Source: Cytophagales bacterium Alg240-R148 (lineage in GTDB: Bacteria; Bacteroidota; Bacteroidia; Cytophagales; Cyclobacteriaceae). Taken from it: a stretch of DNA of 64,000 bases. This document shows, piece by piece, positions 43,531 to 53,509 of the stretch. How positions within the stretch are numbered: position 1 is the first letter of the stretch; each line of letters starts with the position of its first letter. The position numbers and the translations under genes are program-made. The DNA is taken from the NCBI GenBank assembly GCA_900537185.1, contig LS999826.1:1196379-1260378 (forward strand), written 5' to 3'. The notes below the pieces were generated by a model. The model made no database searches and was not told the DNA's origin. It saw nothing but the letters and a program-made list of their open reading frames with translations.

Positions 43531-46500
43531 ATGGTTGGTATTAAAATAAGAGGGAAGCTTATTCTAAGTTTCTTGTTTGTATTGTGTGCATTTTCTGCAT
43601 TTGGTCAAACCACCCAAACAATTCGGGTTAAATTCACTAAAGAAGCCGTTGTTTCTATTCAAAAGAATGCAGGGCAACTTAATGCAAAGGGAGTAGTCCA
43701 ATCGGGCATTTCTGAAGTAGATGCATTAAATAGTACTTTCGAAGTGCACAAAATGGTGCCTTTGTTTGCGCAAGGAGGAAAGTATGCCCAACGCCGGAAG
43801 GCCTTTGGATTAGATTTATGGTATGAATTGGAAATAACAGTCCAATCCAAACAATCCCTTGAAACCGCCGTTGCAGGGTATGCCCAATTGGGTGCGACCA
43901 TCCTGGCTGAAAAAACATATGAAAAGAAAAATTGGGTCCTCAATGAGACACCAGTCCTTTTGGATAAAAACATAAATTCTCTTAAAACAAATTCGACATT
44001 TAACGACCCTAGGGTGTCTGAACAATGGCACTACAATAACACAGGTCAAACCTCCGGTACGGCTGGCTCAGATATTGATTTGTTTAGTGCTTGGGATCTT
44101 GAAACGGGAAGCAGTGATGTGATCGTATCCATTCAAGATGGAGGAGTGGATTTTAACCACAGTGATTTGGCTGGCAATATGTGGGTAAATGTTGCGGAAA
44201 GAGATGGTACTCCCGGTGTAGATGACGATGGTAATGGGTACATAGACGATGTACATGGTTACAACTTAGCAGATGGACAAGGTACCATCAGCCCAGGCAA
44301 CCATGGGACCCATGTGGCTGGTACGGTAGCAGCTGTAAACAACAATGGCATTGGAGTTGCAGGAGTTGCAGGAGGCAGTGGCAGTGCAGACGGTGTGCGG
44401 CTGATGTCTGTTCAGGTATTCAGTGGTGGCAATGGTGGCTTTGCAGAATCTTTTGCCTATGCCGCCGACAACGGAGCCATTATTTCGCAAAACAGTTGGG
44501 GGTATACCAGCCCAGGAGTAGTGGAGCAAGCGGTGTTGGATGGGATTGATTATTTCATAGCCAATGCGGGATATGACGAAAACAACCAGCCTTTCGGGCC
44601 TATGCAGGGTGGTTTGGTGATTTTTGCTGCGGGTAACGACAACGACAATGACCAGTATTATCCAGGGTATTATGCGCCTGTTTTATCGGTGTCTGCTACC
44701 AACCATGAAGATCAAAAATCGTGGTATTCCAACTATGGCGAATGGGTGGATGTTGCCGCACCAGGAGGAGAAACCAATTCGTTGTCTTTTGAAGGGGTAT
44801 TAAGTACGTTGCCAAATAATAATTACGGGTTTTATCAGGGTACCTCCATGGCCTGTCCCCACGTTTCTGGTTTGGCTGCATTAATTGTTTCTAAATACGG
44901 AGAATTGGGTTTGGTGCCCGATCAAGTCAAAACTAGAATATTAAGTTTAAACGATGATATAGAATCATTAAACCCCAATTACAATGGCATGTTGGGTTCT
45001 GGCAGAATCAATGCTTTAAAAGCCCTGACAGTAAACGAAGGCATTGCACCGAATATGGTGACAGACCTCGCTGCAAGCCTAGTTTCCTTTGATGGACTTC
45101 GACTTACATGGACTGCCCCCGAAGACCAGGACAACGAAAAAGCAAGTTCGTATATTCTAAAAATGAGTACATCTGCAATAAATGGAAGTAATTTTAGTGC
45201 AGCTACTACAGTTGGGGTGCTGAGAGCCAATGCAGCAGGGGTACTTGAATCCCATGCCATAGAAAATTTGGACCCAACTACGCAGTATTATTTTGCTTTA
45301 AAATCTACGGATGTTTTCTTGAACGAATCGGTAGTGTCCAATATTGTTGCAGTACAAACAACCAACCCTCCTGCAATCGAGGTGACACCCAAATTAATAA
45401 CAGAATCTTTGTACACTGGAGAAAGCAGCACACATAAAATCTATATTTCCAATACGGGGGATGGCGTATTGGAATTCGATGCTAAGCTGACTTTTGATGG
45501 TTACCAACCTTCTATAAAAACAGTTTGGAAAGACCCTACTTTTGTTGGTTCCGCGCCTTCCTATAAAAAACAAGAGCCAACCGAGGCTAAAAAAGATCTA
45601 TACCATTCTGAATTCAAAAATGTAAAACAGGATGGGATAGAGCAAAACAATATTAGAAGAAGCTTAGAAGATGTATTATCTGATTTAAATTCCAAAAACC
45701 ATGAAATTACGGAGAGCATTAGTGGTGTTTATAATTTCTATGATGGTTTTACCGGAAATGAAATAGTAGATGGAGGAAATGACATGTACGATGGTGGCAA
45801 CCACCTTGGTACAAATTTGGGAACCAGAATGTACTACACCAATGGAAGTATTGCAACTTCAACTGCATTGGGAGGAAGCGCTTATTTTACTGCCAAGTAC
45901 GACGGTTTATTTATTGCGGCATTAAATGCCGAAAACATCAATGCTTTTAACATTACTGGAAACTTGGGTGCAGATGGAGGAGGCAGTTTGGATGGAACAA
46001 TATTGCAGTACAGCAAAGGAGGCAAGTCTTTTCTTGGCTTTGTGAAACGAGTATATGATGCGTACGATCCTTCGATCAACCATTTGGTTATAGTAGAAAA
46101 TAGTGGAAGCCCATCCCATTCTTATTATGCAAGCACCCATTATGACGACCATCAAATTGAAAATATTGAATCTGTAACTAGGGTATATTATTTGCTTTAC
46201 GCAAAAACAAACGGTGCTTATTCAAGTGATGAGGAAGTTCAGCAAGTGATGGAGAAATTTTTAGAAATTGCCGAAAAGACTGAAATTGGTATTTTGGAGC
46301 CGAGTAGTGGTGCCGTTGCCGCTGGAACAACACAAGAACTGACTTTGACACTTTCTGCGGATGGCTTGGATGCTGGTCAGTATTTGGGCACGGTAGCCAT
46401 TGAATCCAATGTACCAGGCAGTAATGCAGAGACCGTTGCACTGGATTTGGAGGTGCTCAATGGACCTAATATAATAATTGAATCAGAGACGGTTAATTTT

Positions 46501-47658
46501 GAGGAAACTTTTGTGGGTGGCTCTTCGGAGCAAGTTTATTGGGTTACTAACAACGGCAATAGAACCTTGAATCTTCAAGGCGTTAGTACCAATCAAAATG
46601 AATTCTTTACAGATTTTACCCCATCTAGTATTAACCCTGGAGATACGTTGCGATTTAATGTGTCCTATGCGCCAGTGGCTATAGGGAATGATAATGCAGA
46701 AATGACCATACTTAGCAATGATGCAAATAGTTTCAATGTTAAAGTACAACTAACAGGGGTGTCTATTGTACCTCCTTCCATTGATTTTTTATCCGAAAAG
46801 ATTATAGAATACGCTACTACCTCTGAGATAAAAGATACAAAGTTTTACTTTCAAAATAATGGTGGCGCCAAACTGTCTGTTAACGATGTGGAAGTTGTTC
46901 TGGAGTCTGGACAAAATTGGTTGACAACTAGTGATGTATCGTTTGATGTCGAAATGGAAGAAGTTAAAACGCTCAATTTTAGATTGAATGGAACATTAAA
47001 TGGAGCTGGAACTTTTAAAGCAAAAGTTTTTTTCCATTCGAATATTCCAGGTGCTTCGAAATCTGTGGAGGTTGAATTTAATGTTTGTGCCTTGGCCGGT
47101 GATGAAATTGAGAACACTATTGGTATAAACAATATGGATTTCGAAAATGAAGTGCCATACGAACTGAATTTGGACCATTATTATACCCATAGCGAAGGGA
47201 ATCAGTTAACCTACCAAATAACGTTGTTAACGCCACAACTAGGTACCATGACAATGAATGGGTCCACCTTGTCCTTTGTTCCAAGCCAAATTGGTGCAGG
47301 AAAGTTTGAGTTGTTGGTGTCGGATGGCGGTTGTGCCTATAAAAAGGAGGTTAAAAACTTTGAAGTAGTGGAGATATTAGCTGTGGAAAAACAAAGTGAT
47401 GCTGTTCTGCAAGTTTTTCCGAATCCTATTGGCAACAAAATTTCAATTCAATACCAAGTTCAATCTAAAAACAAAGGCAACGTTGTTCTTGCCTTGTACG
47501 ATTTGAATGGAAAACAAAAGGTTGAATTTATTAATAAAAAAGGAATACAACCAGGCCTTTACAATTTCGAAAAAACAATTGGCCTTCCTAAAGGGATATA
47601 CCTATTGGTACTAACCGAAGGTGCTTTTAAAGAGGTCCGAAAGGTAGTGGTGAAATAA
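43531..47658 (+). CDS. Secreted S8 subtilisin-like protease with T9SS type A signal
   Basis: This 1375-residue extracellular serine protease has a signal peptide ending SAFGQ and a propeptide to about 160. The catalytic triad is complete: D203 (VSIQDGGVDFNH), H258 (GNHGTHVAGTV) and S439 (GTSMACPHVSG). Acidic D-x-D-x-N stretches such as DDDGNGYIDD near residue 230 could bind calcium. A fibronectin III domain (about 505-620) is followed by ASH/HYDIN-like beta domains (near 625-660 and 990-1090) and an unassigned central insert. The C-terminus (QVFPNPIGNKISIQY ... KGIYLLVLTEG) is a type A sorting domain. The gene is a single transcription unit ending in a strong terminator. Confidence 0.95.
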   Translation: MVGIKIRGKLILSFLFVLCAFSAFGQTTQTIRVKFTKEAVVSIQKNAGQLNAKGVVQSGISEVDALNSTFEVHKMVPLFAQGGKYAQRRKAFGLDLWYELEITVQSKQSLETAVAGYAQLGATILAEKTYEKKNWVLNETPVLLDKNINSLKTNSTFNDPRVSEQWHYNNTGQTSGTAGSDIDLFSAWDLETGSSDVIVSIQDGGVDFNHSDLAGNMWVNVAERDGTPGVDDDGNGYIDDVHGYNLADGQGTISPGNHGTHVAGTVAAVNNNGIGVAGVAGGSGSADGVRLMSVQVFSGGNGGFAESFAYAADNGAIISQNSWGYTSPGVVEQAVLDGIDYFIANAGYDENNQPFGPMQGGLVIFAAGNDNDNDQYYPGYYAPVLSVSATNHEDQKSWYSNYGEWVDVAAPGGETNSLSFEGVLSTLPNNNYGFYQGTSMACPHVSGLAALIVSKYGELGLVPDQVKTRILSLNDDIESLNPNYNGMLGSGRINALKALTVNEGIAPNMVTDLAASLVSFDGLRLTWTAPEDQDNEKASSYILKMSTSAINGSNFSAATTVGVLRANAAGVLESHAIENLDPTTQYYFALKSTDVFLNESVVSNIVAVQTTNPPAIEVTPKLITESLYTGESSTHKIYISNTGDGVLEFDAKLTFDGYQPSIKTVWKDPTFVGSAPSYKKQEPTEAKKDLYHSEFKNVKQDGIEQNNIRRSLEDVLSDLNSKNHEITESISGVYNFYDGFTGNEIVDGGNDMYDGGNHLGTNLGTRMYYTNGSIATSTALGGSAYFTAKYDGLFIAALNAENINAFNITGNLGADGGGSLDGTILQYSKGGKSFLGFVKRVYDAYDPSINHLVIVENSGSPSHSYYASTHYDDHQIENIESVTRVYYLLYAKTNGAYSSDEEVQQVMEKFLEIAEKTEIGILEPSSGAVAAGTTQELTLTLSADGLDAGQYLGTVAIESNVPGSNAETVALDLEVLNGPNIIIESETVNFEETFVGGSSEQVYWVTNNGNRTLNLQGVSTNQNEFFTDFTPSSINPGDTLRFNVSYAPVAIGNDNAEMTILSNDANSFNVKVQLTGVSIVPPSIDFLSEKIIEYATTSEIKDTKFYFQNNGGAKLSVNDVEVVLESGQNWLTTSDVSFDVEMEEVKTLNFRLNGTLNGAGTFKAKVFFHSNIPGASKSVEVEFNVCALAGDEIENTIGINNMDFENEVPYELNLDHYYTHSEGNQLTYQITLLTPQLGTMTMNGSTLSFVPSQIGAGKFELLVSDGGCAYKKEVKNFEVVEILAVEKQSDAVLQVFPNPIGNKISIQYQVQSKNKGNVVLALYDLNGKQKVEFINKKGIQPGLYNFEKTIGLPKGIYLLVLTEGAFKEVRKVVVK

Positions 47659-47678
47659 TATTGGATACAAACATATTT

Positions 47679-47715
47679 AAGCCTGTAAAATATTTGTTTT
47701 ACAGGCTTTTTTTAT
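47679..47715 (+). terminator. Strong intrinsic terminator of the subtilisin gene
   Basis: AAGCCTGTAAAA pairs perfectly with TTTTACAGGCTT (12 bp) around a 6-base loop and is followed by a T-run. Confidence 0.88.
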
Positions 47716-47722
47716 AATTTCG
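47693..47722 (+). promoter_or_regulatory. Possible tRNA-Val promoter inside the upstream terminator
   Basis: TTTG at 47693-47696 lies in the terminator loop. TAATTTCG at 47715-47722 matches seven of eight positions of TAnnTTTG, with an 18-base spacer. The expected start is a few bases before the tRNA. Confidence 0.45.
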
Positions 47723-47733
47723 CTTTTCAATTA

Positions 47734-47808
47734 GAGGCATTAGCTCAGTTGGTTTAGAGCACTACCTTGACAGGGTAGGGGTCATTGGTTCGAATCCAAT
47801 ATGCCTCA
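47734..47808 (+). tRNA. tRNA-Val (anticodon GAC)
   Basis: The cloverleaf folds fully. The acceptor stem is GAGGCAT/ATGCCTC and the D-stem GCTC/GAGC. The anticodon stem CTACC/GGTAG has loop TTGACAG (anticodon 47769-47771). The T-stem ATTGG/CCAAT has loop TTCGAAT. The discriminator base is A and the CCA end is not encoded. The gene lies between two strong terminators and appears to be transcribed alone. Confidence 0.96.
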
Positions 47809-47809
47809 C

Positions 47810-47845
47810 AAAAAAAGGCTTTCCATATTTGGAAAGCCTTTTTTT
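47810..47845. terminator. Bidirectional terminator after tRNA-Val
   Basis: A 16-bp perfect stem (seven As, GGCTTTCCA and complement) with a TATT loop starts two bases after the tRNA. It also ends the opposing minus-strand unit. Confidence 0.9.
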
Positions 47846-47872
47846 GTGAGTACAGCCAAAACATTTTTTGAA

Positions 47873-48907
47873 TTAAGGCACATGTTTGTTTATGAATTTG
47901 AAAGTTTTTTTATTCCAATCCTGTATTAGGTCAGTCTTAATTTTATGTTGCTTTTCACTATCCTCTCTGTATTGTTCTAAAGCTTCATTCGCTTCAGCAA
48001 CGGCTTTGTTGTATTGGTCTACATCGCTCTGAGTTTTATCTTTTTGTTTTTTTGAATCAAATGACTTTTTTATTTCTTCAAAATGCTGAGATTTAATCAG
48101 GTAGTTGGTATATAAATCAACACTCCTTTTAGCGTAGTTATTCTGGAATTTTAATATTTCGGTACAGCTTAGCTTAAGCGAACCATCGCCGTTGTACCCA
48201 ACTATTTTGGTCATTTTGTTAAGCCCCTCTTTTGTAGTTGCTCTCAGTGCATTTTTATTTTGCTCAATGGCATTCAAGTCTTTTTCTTGGATGGCCTGCA
48301 TAAGGTACTCATCCTGTTTCCAACTTTTGAAAAAAACCAAATAAACCTTGTTGTAATAGTCGTAAACACGCCCAGAAATCTCTAATTTTTTTGATATTTT
48401 AGATTGCTCGCTTTCAGTAAATTTAATTCCATTTTCTTTTGCAAACCTTTTGTATTCATTGTACATCATATTAAATGCTGTACTGCTTTTTTTACTTGCT
48501 TCTTCTTTGGCTAAAAGATATGCTTCCATTTTATCATAACTCTGCTCTGCTATTTCATCGAGGTCTACAATTTTAGCGTAATCTTCTTTTAAAATTAAGT
48601 ACTTGAGTCTTAGAGCTTCGGCAACAGAGTCTTTTAAGTTTGTCTTACCTTCAAAAGGAGGCATTTTAAGTACTCTTTTCCGAGCATTAATGGTCGTTTG
48701 AATTAATTCCTGCCTTTTTTTATCAATTTTTTTGGCGTTTTTTCTGTGAGAAGCTGCTTTAGTATACGCCCAAGTCTCCGTTTCAATTTTTTGGTATTCT
48801 TCCCCAATGTAAGTTAAATATCCTGAAGCTGTTTTTAAATCTTGTCCAATACAATTGCTACTGTATAAAACAGAAAGGAAAAGTGTTGTTAAAAGTAATT
48901 TATTCAT
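47873..48907 (-). CDS. Exported helical protein of unknown function
   Basis: This 344-residue Lys- and Glu-rich protein has a signal peptide with a Cys (SSNCIGQ), so it could be either cleaved or lipidated. Almost all of the mature chain is predicted helix with heptad-like spacing, including a Lys/Gln-rich segment near 280-320. It resembles helical envelope proteins of the DUF3829 or LIC11966 kind, but that link is tentative. The gene lies 10 bases after the S41 protease gene and is probably co-transcribed with it, so it may be a partner or substrate. Confidence 0.7.
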   Translation of the reverse strand: MNKLLLTTLFLSVLYSSNCIGQDLKTASGYLTYIGEEYQKIETETWAYTKAASHRKNAKKIDKKRQELIQTTINARKRVLKMPPFEGKTNLKDSVAEALRLKYLILKEDYAKIVDLDEIAEQSYDKMEAYLLAKEEASKKSSTAFNMMYNEYKRFAKENGIKFTESEQSKISKKLEISGRVYDYYNKVYLVFFKSWKQDEYLMQAIQEKDLNAIEQNKNALRATTKEGLNKMTKIVGYNGDGSLKLSCTEILKFQNNYAKRSVDLYTNYLIKSQHFEEIKKSFDSKKQKDKTQSDVDQYNKAVAEANEALEQYREDSEKQHKIKTDLIQDWNKKTFKFINKHVP

Positions 48908-48916
48908 TGTTATTCA

Positions 48917-50995
48917 TTATTTTTTTTTAAAATTGATTAGATCTAGACAAATAAGAAATGCTTCATTTAATACTAGATCTGATTGAATGGTTTTCTGTTT
49001 TTTTTCATTTATTGATGCATACAATTCGTTTATCCTATACAATTCCAATTGGTAAGAGTGGTTGACGATTTTAAAACTTACACTTTCTTTATTCTCATTT
49101 TCGAAACTTCTGGGGACATCTTTAATAGTTTCGTAAAAATGAAAAATGTTAAGTGGTATCGAATCAAGAAATTTAATTCTTTCGTCATTCAATTGAAAAT
49201 AGGATTGTTTGGAAGTTCTTTGTTGGCTTAAATGAACAAGAGGCTCAAAGTCAAATTTGGGTGGCAACGGTTTGTAAAGTTTCTTGTAAACCAAATCGTT
49301 TGGAATAACATTGCTGTAGTCCGATTCTCTTCTATCATACCAATTGGTGTGTTCCGGCAATTCTATATCTGGCTTAACACCTTTGATTTGTATTGTCCTT
49401 CCATTAAGTCGGTAAAATTTTGTTTGTGTTAGTTTAATGTAGTGTTTGGCTTTAAGATAGGATCCTTGGGAAGTATTGTTGTTTAACACAGCAGGGTGCA
49501 GGGGCAACATTATTTGACCAGTGGACTTGCCAAAACTTCGCCTACCAACAATTATAGCTTGGCTGTAGTCTTGTAACATACCAGCAAGAATTTCGGATGC
49601 AGAGGCGCTATTGTTATTTATTAACACTGTCAATGGGCCATTGTAAATGCTTCCTCTATTGATGTCTTTATGAATCCTTACCTTTCCATCCTTTTCTTTA
49701 TAAAAACAAAGCGGGCCTTCATTAATGAACAAGCCGGCTAGTTCTATGGCTTCTTGTAGAGAACCACCACCATTGTTTCGTAAATCTAGAATTAAGCCAT
49801 TAATTTTTTCTTTTTTTAATAAGAGTATTTCCTTGGCTACATCGTTGGCACAGCCATGTTCTTGGTTGCTGTTTCCTCCCATATAAAAACTTGGCAAATT
49901 GATATAACCAATCTTTTTTTCCCCTTCTAGAATTAGGCCTTCAATTTTATTTGAGATTACCTGAATTTCTTCTTTGATAAGTCTGGTGGATATTAATTTT
50001 CCAGTGGTGTTTTTGATTTTAAAAAAAGCACTTCTGTCGTTGTCATTGTTTAATAAGTTGTTAACATAGTTGAGTTCTGAACATTGAAACGTGTGTTTTT
50101 TTTGGTTTGGAAATTCTACCGAAATTAACTCATCTCCAGGTTTAATCATTCCAGATTTCCAAGCTGGCCCACCTGGTGCCAAAGCGGCAACTATCATTTC
50201 ACCTTTATTGTTTTGATGTAATTTGAGCCCAAAAGACAAAGAAGATTTAGAAAGGAGGTCATTGAATGCATCAAACTCACCTAAAGAAAAATAATCACTA
50301 TGGGGATCATAGTTTTTTGCCATAGCCTTGAAGTAGGCTCGAGCAATGATGTCGTTTAGAATGTTTTTTTGATTTAAGGCATAGGTGATCGTACACTTTT
50401 TTTTGTTAATAACATGGGTGCTAGCTTCCTGTAGGGTAGCGCTAAACTGCTTAAAATCTAAGGAGTCATAGGTGCTGGAACTGGTCCAGATACTTTTCAT
50501 TTCAACCAAAATTTGCAATCGCAGATGTTTTGTTAACCGCTGATTGGTATTGTCATATTTATCTTGGTTTTGTCCCCAAATAAGTTGTTTGATGCTTAGG
50601 GTATCTTCAGGAACGAAGCTAATTTTAGCGATTTCTAAAGAATCAAGTAGTCGTATTTGTTTTTCTAATGCGTTTTTGTAAAGGGCCGTGGCTTCTTCGA
50701 AAAAGTCGCAATTAATAACTTTACCATTGTTAGTGGTGGGTGCTTTTGAACTCAATCTCTCAAAATCACCTTTATTAAGTATAGTACCTTCAGGATCTAT
50801 ATTGTCAATAAACTTAACAAAAGTCTGTTTATAAAAGCTTGAGTCTATTGTGGTGTTTGTTAAATGGTACCGCTCAAAAATTTTGATTAATAACTGACCA
50901 TCCTTACAGGGAGAAAAGTTTGTTTGACCGACAAGGTACTGAGACGTCAGGACCATTAAAATAACTAAAGTTATCCCTTTTTTATACATTTTCAT
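48917..50995 (-). CDS. S41-family carboxy-terminal processing protease (Prc/Tsp-like)
   Basis: This 692-residue periplasmic protease cuts proteins from their C-terminal end. After a signal peptide comes a helical N-terminal region (about 30-240) and a PDZ domain (about 240-320, MIKPGDELISV). The S41 core has LILDLRNNGGGSLQEA, the SASASE motif at 463-468 with nucleophile S465, and K490 in RRSFGKSTGQ. The Ser-Lys spacing equals that of E. coli Prc. The C-terminal helical region (about 570-692) is also Prc-like. The gene is followed 10 bases later by a helical exported protein. Prc proteases act in envelope maintenance and lipoprotein turnover. Confidence 0.93.
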   Translation of the reverse strand: MKMYKKGITLVILMVLTSQYLVGQTNFSPCKDGQLLIKIFERYHLTNTTIDSSFYKQTFVKFIDNIDPEGTILNKGDFERLSSKAPTTNNGKVINCDFFEEATALYKNALEKQIRLLDSLEIAKISFVPEDTLSIKQLIWGQNQDKYDNTNQRLTKHLRLQILVEMKSIWTSSSTYDSLDFKQFSATLQEASTHVINKKKCTITYALNQKNILNDIIARAYFKAMAKNYDPHSDYFSLGEFDAFNDLLSKSSLSFGLKLHQNNKGEMIVAALAPGGPAWKSGMIKPGDELISVEFPNQKKHTFQCSELNYVNNLLNNDNDRSAFFKIKNTTGKLISTRLIKEEIQVISNKIEGLILEGEKKIGYINLPSFYMGGNSNQEHGCANDVAKEILLLKKEKINGLILDLRNNGGGSLQEAIELAGLFINEGPLCFYKEKDGKVRIHKDINRGSIYNGPLTVLINNNSASASEILAGMLQDYSQAIIVGRRSFGKSTGQIMLPLHPAVLNNNTSQGSYLKAKHYIKLTQTKFYRLNGRTIQIKGVKPDIELPEHTNWYDRRESDYSNVIPNDLVYKKLYKPLPPKFDFEPLVHLSQQRTSKQSYFQLNDERIKFLDSIPLNIFHFYETIKDVPRSFENENKESVSFKIVNHSYQLELYRINELYASINEKKQKTIQSDLVLNEAFLICLDLINFKKK

Positions 50996-51596
50996 TTCTT
51001 AAGCCAACTTGAAATTTATAAAATGAATGCATAGATAAAAGCTGTATTTTTATTCTGCAAGAGATCTCTATATTAATACTATTTATTCTTTTTATTGTAC
51101 AGAGTTATGTTCGCTAAATATAAAATTGATTCATTAAAAGCTGTTAAATTTCATTCCATTTTGTCTCTGCTAACTAAACAAAGAATTAGGATAGAATTAA
51201 AAGCAAACCAAATATTTGGAATGACTTAAAAGGCCCTAAATGGTATATTTTATAAGAATAGTTTGCGTTGTTAACTCTGTTTATTAAAACGCAAAATGCA
51301 ATTGGAGATACCAATTCATATATGCAATAAAATACTCTGTTGGTGAAATCGAAATAAAAAAAAAGATTGAAACAAACTGCCACTAAAAAAAGCGGGGCAA
51401 AGATGATCAGTCCTTGCCCCTTATGGGTGAATTAAGACCATCGGTTAGGATGGTTTATCTTCAATGTTTTGTTTCGAAATGAGATTCGAATATAGGATTA
51501 ATAATCTGTATTGCAAGGGCATTTATCATTTATCCTGCTTTTCGTTTTGGAGGGAGGTTGGGAAGAAGGAAAGGAGAAGGTTTAAATCTTCCAACA
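50996..51596. other. 600-base AT-rich intergenic region
   Basis: The S41 promoter must lie near the left end, but no consensus match was found. A 65-codon minus-strand frame at 51186-51383 is Phe-rich and looks like chance. The only structured element is the minus-strand terminator at 51385-51420. Confidence 0.5.
51385..51420 (-). terminator. Minus-strand intrinsic terminator far beyond the YchJ-like gene
   Basis: GGGGCAA and TTGCCCC (7 bp, 13-base loop) are followed on the minus strand by GC and seven Ts. It lies about 180 bases past the YchJ-like stop codon, leaving a long 3' region or a separate small transcript. Confidence 0.6.
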
Positions 51597-52085
51597 CTAG
51601 ATACTTCCACAACACTTTTTAAATTTCTTTCCGCTACCACATGGACAAGGATCGTTTCTGTGCGTTTTATTCTGCTCCAGAACCATTTTAGGGCTGACCT
51701 CTCCATCTACATAAAACCAAACGCCATTTTCTTTTAAGAAGTTAGAACATTCGTGGTGGGTGCTTTTTTGGCCTTTGCCATCGGTATAATACGCCATGAA
51801 CTCCACCTGACCAGATTTGTGTCGAGTTCCCCCTTTTGTAACTGCAATAACATCAAGTTTCAGAAAACTGCTGCTTTCTGCCCAAGCTTTAATGTCTCTT
51901 CCGTCCACCGGGCGCGTAGATTGATGGGTTGTGGCCAATAAATAATCAATGTTTTGGGTACAATATGCACTGTACCTAGAACGCATTAATTTTTCGGCGG
52001 TATCAATTTTTTCTTCTGCGTTTAAGAATGGGCGGCAACAATTTTCAAAGCCTTTACCAGAACCACAAAAACAAGTTTGAATCAT
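51597..52085 (-). CDS. YchJ-family protein with SEC-C motifs at both ends
   Basis: This 162-residue cytoplasmic protein has the zinc-binding motif [13 protein letters not shown] at the N-terminus and [13 protein letters not shown] at the C-terminus. Between them is a YchJ-type NTF2-like middle domain ([21 protein letters not shown]). The SEC-C motif is best known from SecA, where it binds zinc and SecB, but YchJ function is not established. The gene appears monocistronic, with its promoter region close to the caspase gene's on the other strand. Confidence 0.9.
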   Translation of the reverse strand: MIQTCFCGSGKGFENCCRPFLNAEEKIDTAEKLMRSRYSAYCTQNIDYLLATTHQSTRPVDGRDIKAWAESSSFLKLDVIAVTKGGTRHKSGQVEFMAYYTDGKGQKSTHHECSNFLKENGVWFYVDGEVSPKMVLEQNKTHRNDPCPCGSGKKFKKCCGSI

Positions 52086-52183
52086 ATTACATTGGTTTGT
52101 ACAAAAGTATGTATTTTTTCTATTCCAACGGTTTAGTTGACGGAACGATTTTTTTAACCACCTAAAATTTCTTATTTTTAATT

Positions 52184-53395
52184 GTGAAGCTATTGTTGGT
52201 CATAGGGTTAATTTGGAGTGCAGGAGCTTATGCTCAGGAGAGCGCCTACATCGGAAAATGGAAGGGGGCAGCCAAAGTTCCTAGAGGTATTATCTCCGTA
52301 GCACTAGAATTATCATTAGACGAAGAAGGCAACCATGTTGGCGTATTTTATTCCAAATCTGTCCCGGTTAAAGACTCTTCCGCTTATACTGTAAAAGGAA
52401 ATACAAAAAAAGGTCTTTTGACCTTATACGGTAAAAAATTTATTTATAGGAAGGGGACTTCTTGTTTGGCTAAGTTGGTGTTGTCTTACGATCTGCAGGG
52501 AAATTCAGAATTTATCAATGGAAAATGGAAACCTCAATTGGTAGTAGGAGGTTGTATACCGGGCTTTTCAGGAGAAATGTCTTTTGAGAAAGTGAAGGAA
52601 TCGCAGGCCGTTGCAGCAGCCATTCAAGCGCCGGTTTTAACACCGTCAGATGATGTTGGGCGCTTGCTCAAAGAACGGTTGGAATCCACCAATTTTTATG
52701 CATTAATTATTGGTGTTAACAACTATCCTTCCGAAGGGCTTACCCCTTTGGATAGACCAGAAAGCGATGCGGATGCACTAGCACAAACGCTTACGACTTA
52801 TTATGGGTTTGAGTCCACCAACATAGAAGTCTTAAAAAGCCCGAGTAGAGATGGGATCATACAGGCATTCGAAAACCTTTCTTCTAAGACAAAAGAAAAA
52901 GACAATGTTTTGATATTTTATGCGGGGCATGGTGTTTGGTTGGAGGAACTGCACCAAGGGTATTGGCTGCCGTCCGATGCTTCTTTAACGAGTAGGTCCA
53001 ATTGGCTTTCTAATGGAACAATAAGGGACTTAATACGATCGTTAAAATCGAAACACACCCTGCTGATTGCAGATGCTTGTTTTAGTGGGGCAATGCTTAA
53101 GGAACGGGCGGTAATGATGAATAGCAAAGCTGTATTGGAGATGTACAAAAGAACCAGTAGAAAAGCCATTACCAGTGGAACATTGGAAACGGTACCGGAT
53201 AAAAGTGTTTTCTTTAAGTATTTAAATAAACGGTTAAAAGAGCAAGATGGGCTGTTTTTAACAGCTGGAGAGCTTTTTAATAGCTTCAAAATAGCGGTTA
53301 TTAACAACAGCCCCAACAGCCAACTGCCCCAATATGGAGCAATAAGCCAATCGGGAGATGAGGGCGGCGATTTTATATTTTTGCGTACGGATTAA
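52184..53395 (+). CDS. Exported caspase-fold (C14) peptidase
   Basis: This 403-residue protein has a signal peptide ([18 protein letters not shown]) starting at GTG 52184. A beta-rich N-terminal domain (about 20-130) has two Cys. A caspase-like domain follows from about 175. The catalytic dyad is present: H249 in FYAGHGVW and C299 in [20 protein letters not shown] opens the domain as in bacterial metacaspase-like proteins. Exported caspase-fold proteins in this phylum have unknown roles. An intracellular death or defence role is unlikely because of the signal peptide. No partner gene is adjacent in the same unit. Confidence 0.88.
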   Translation: MKLLLVIGLIWSAGAYAQESAYIGKWKGAAKVPRGIISVALELSLDEEGNHVGVFYSKSVPVKDSSAYTVKGNTKKGLLTLYGKKFIYRKGTSCLAKLVLSYDLQGNSEFINGKWKPQLVVGGCIPGFSGEMSFEKVKESQAVAAAIQAPVLTPSDDVGRLLKERLESTNFYALIIGVNNYPSEGLTPLDRPESDADALAQTLTTYYGFESTNIEVLKSPSRDGIIQAFENLSSKTKEKDNVLIFYAGHGVWLEELHQGYWLPSDASLTSRSNWLSNGTIRDLIRSLKSKHTLLIADACFSGAMLKERAVMMNSKAVLEMYKRTSRKAITSGTLETVPDKSVFFKYLNKRLKEQDGLFLTAGELFNSFKIAVINNSPNSQLPQYGAISQSGDEGGDFIFLRTD

Positions 53396-53509
53396 AGAGC
53401 CAAAAGATCGGCGCATCTGACTGATAATTGTCATGTTGTAAGATGACCCTACATACAGCGAATGAATGAAGAAAATTGTAAAATTGAATAACAATAAAAA
53501 ATAAAAACT

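Noticed and set aside
51186-51383. A 65-codon minus-strand frame in the 51 kb spacer
   Set aside because: Phe/Tyr-rich product of AT-rich DNA, with no start context and no neighbours that suggest a gene.
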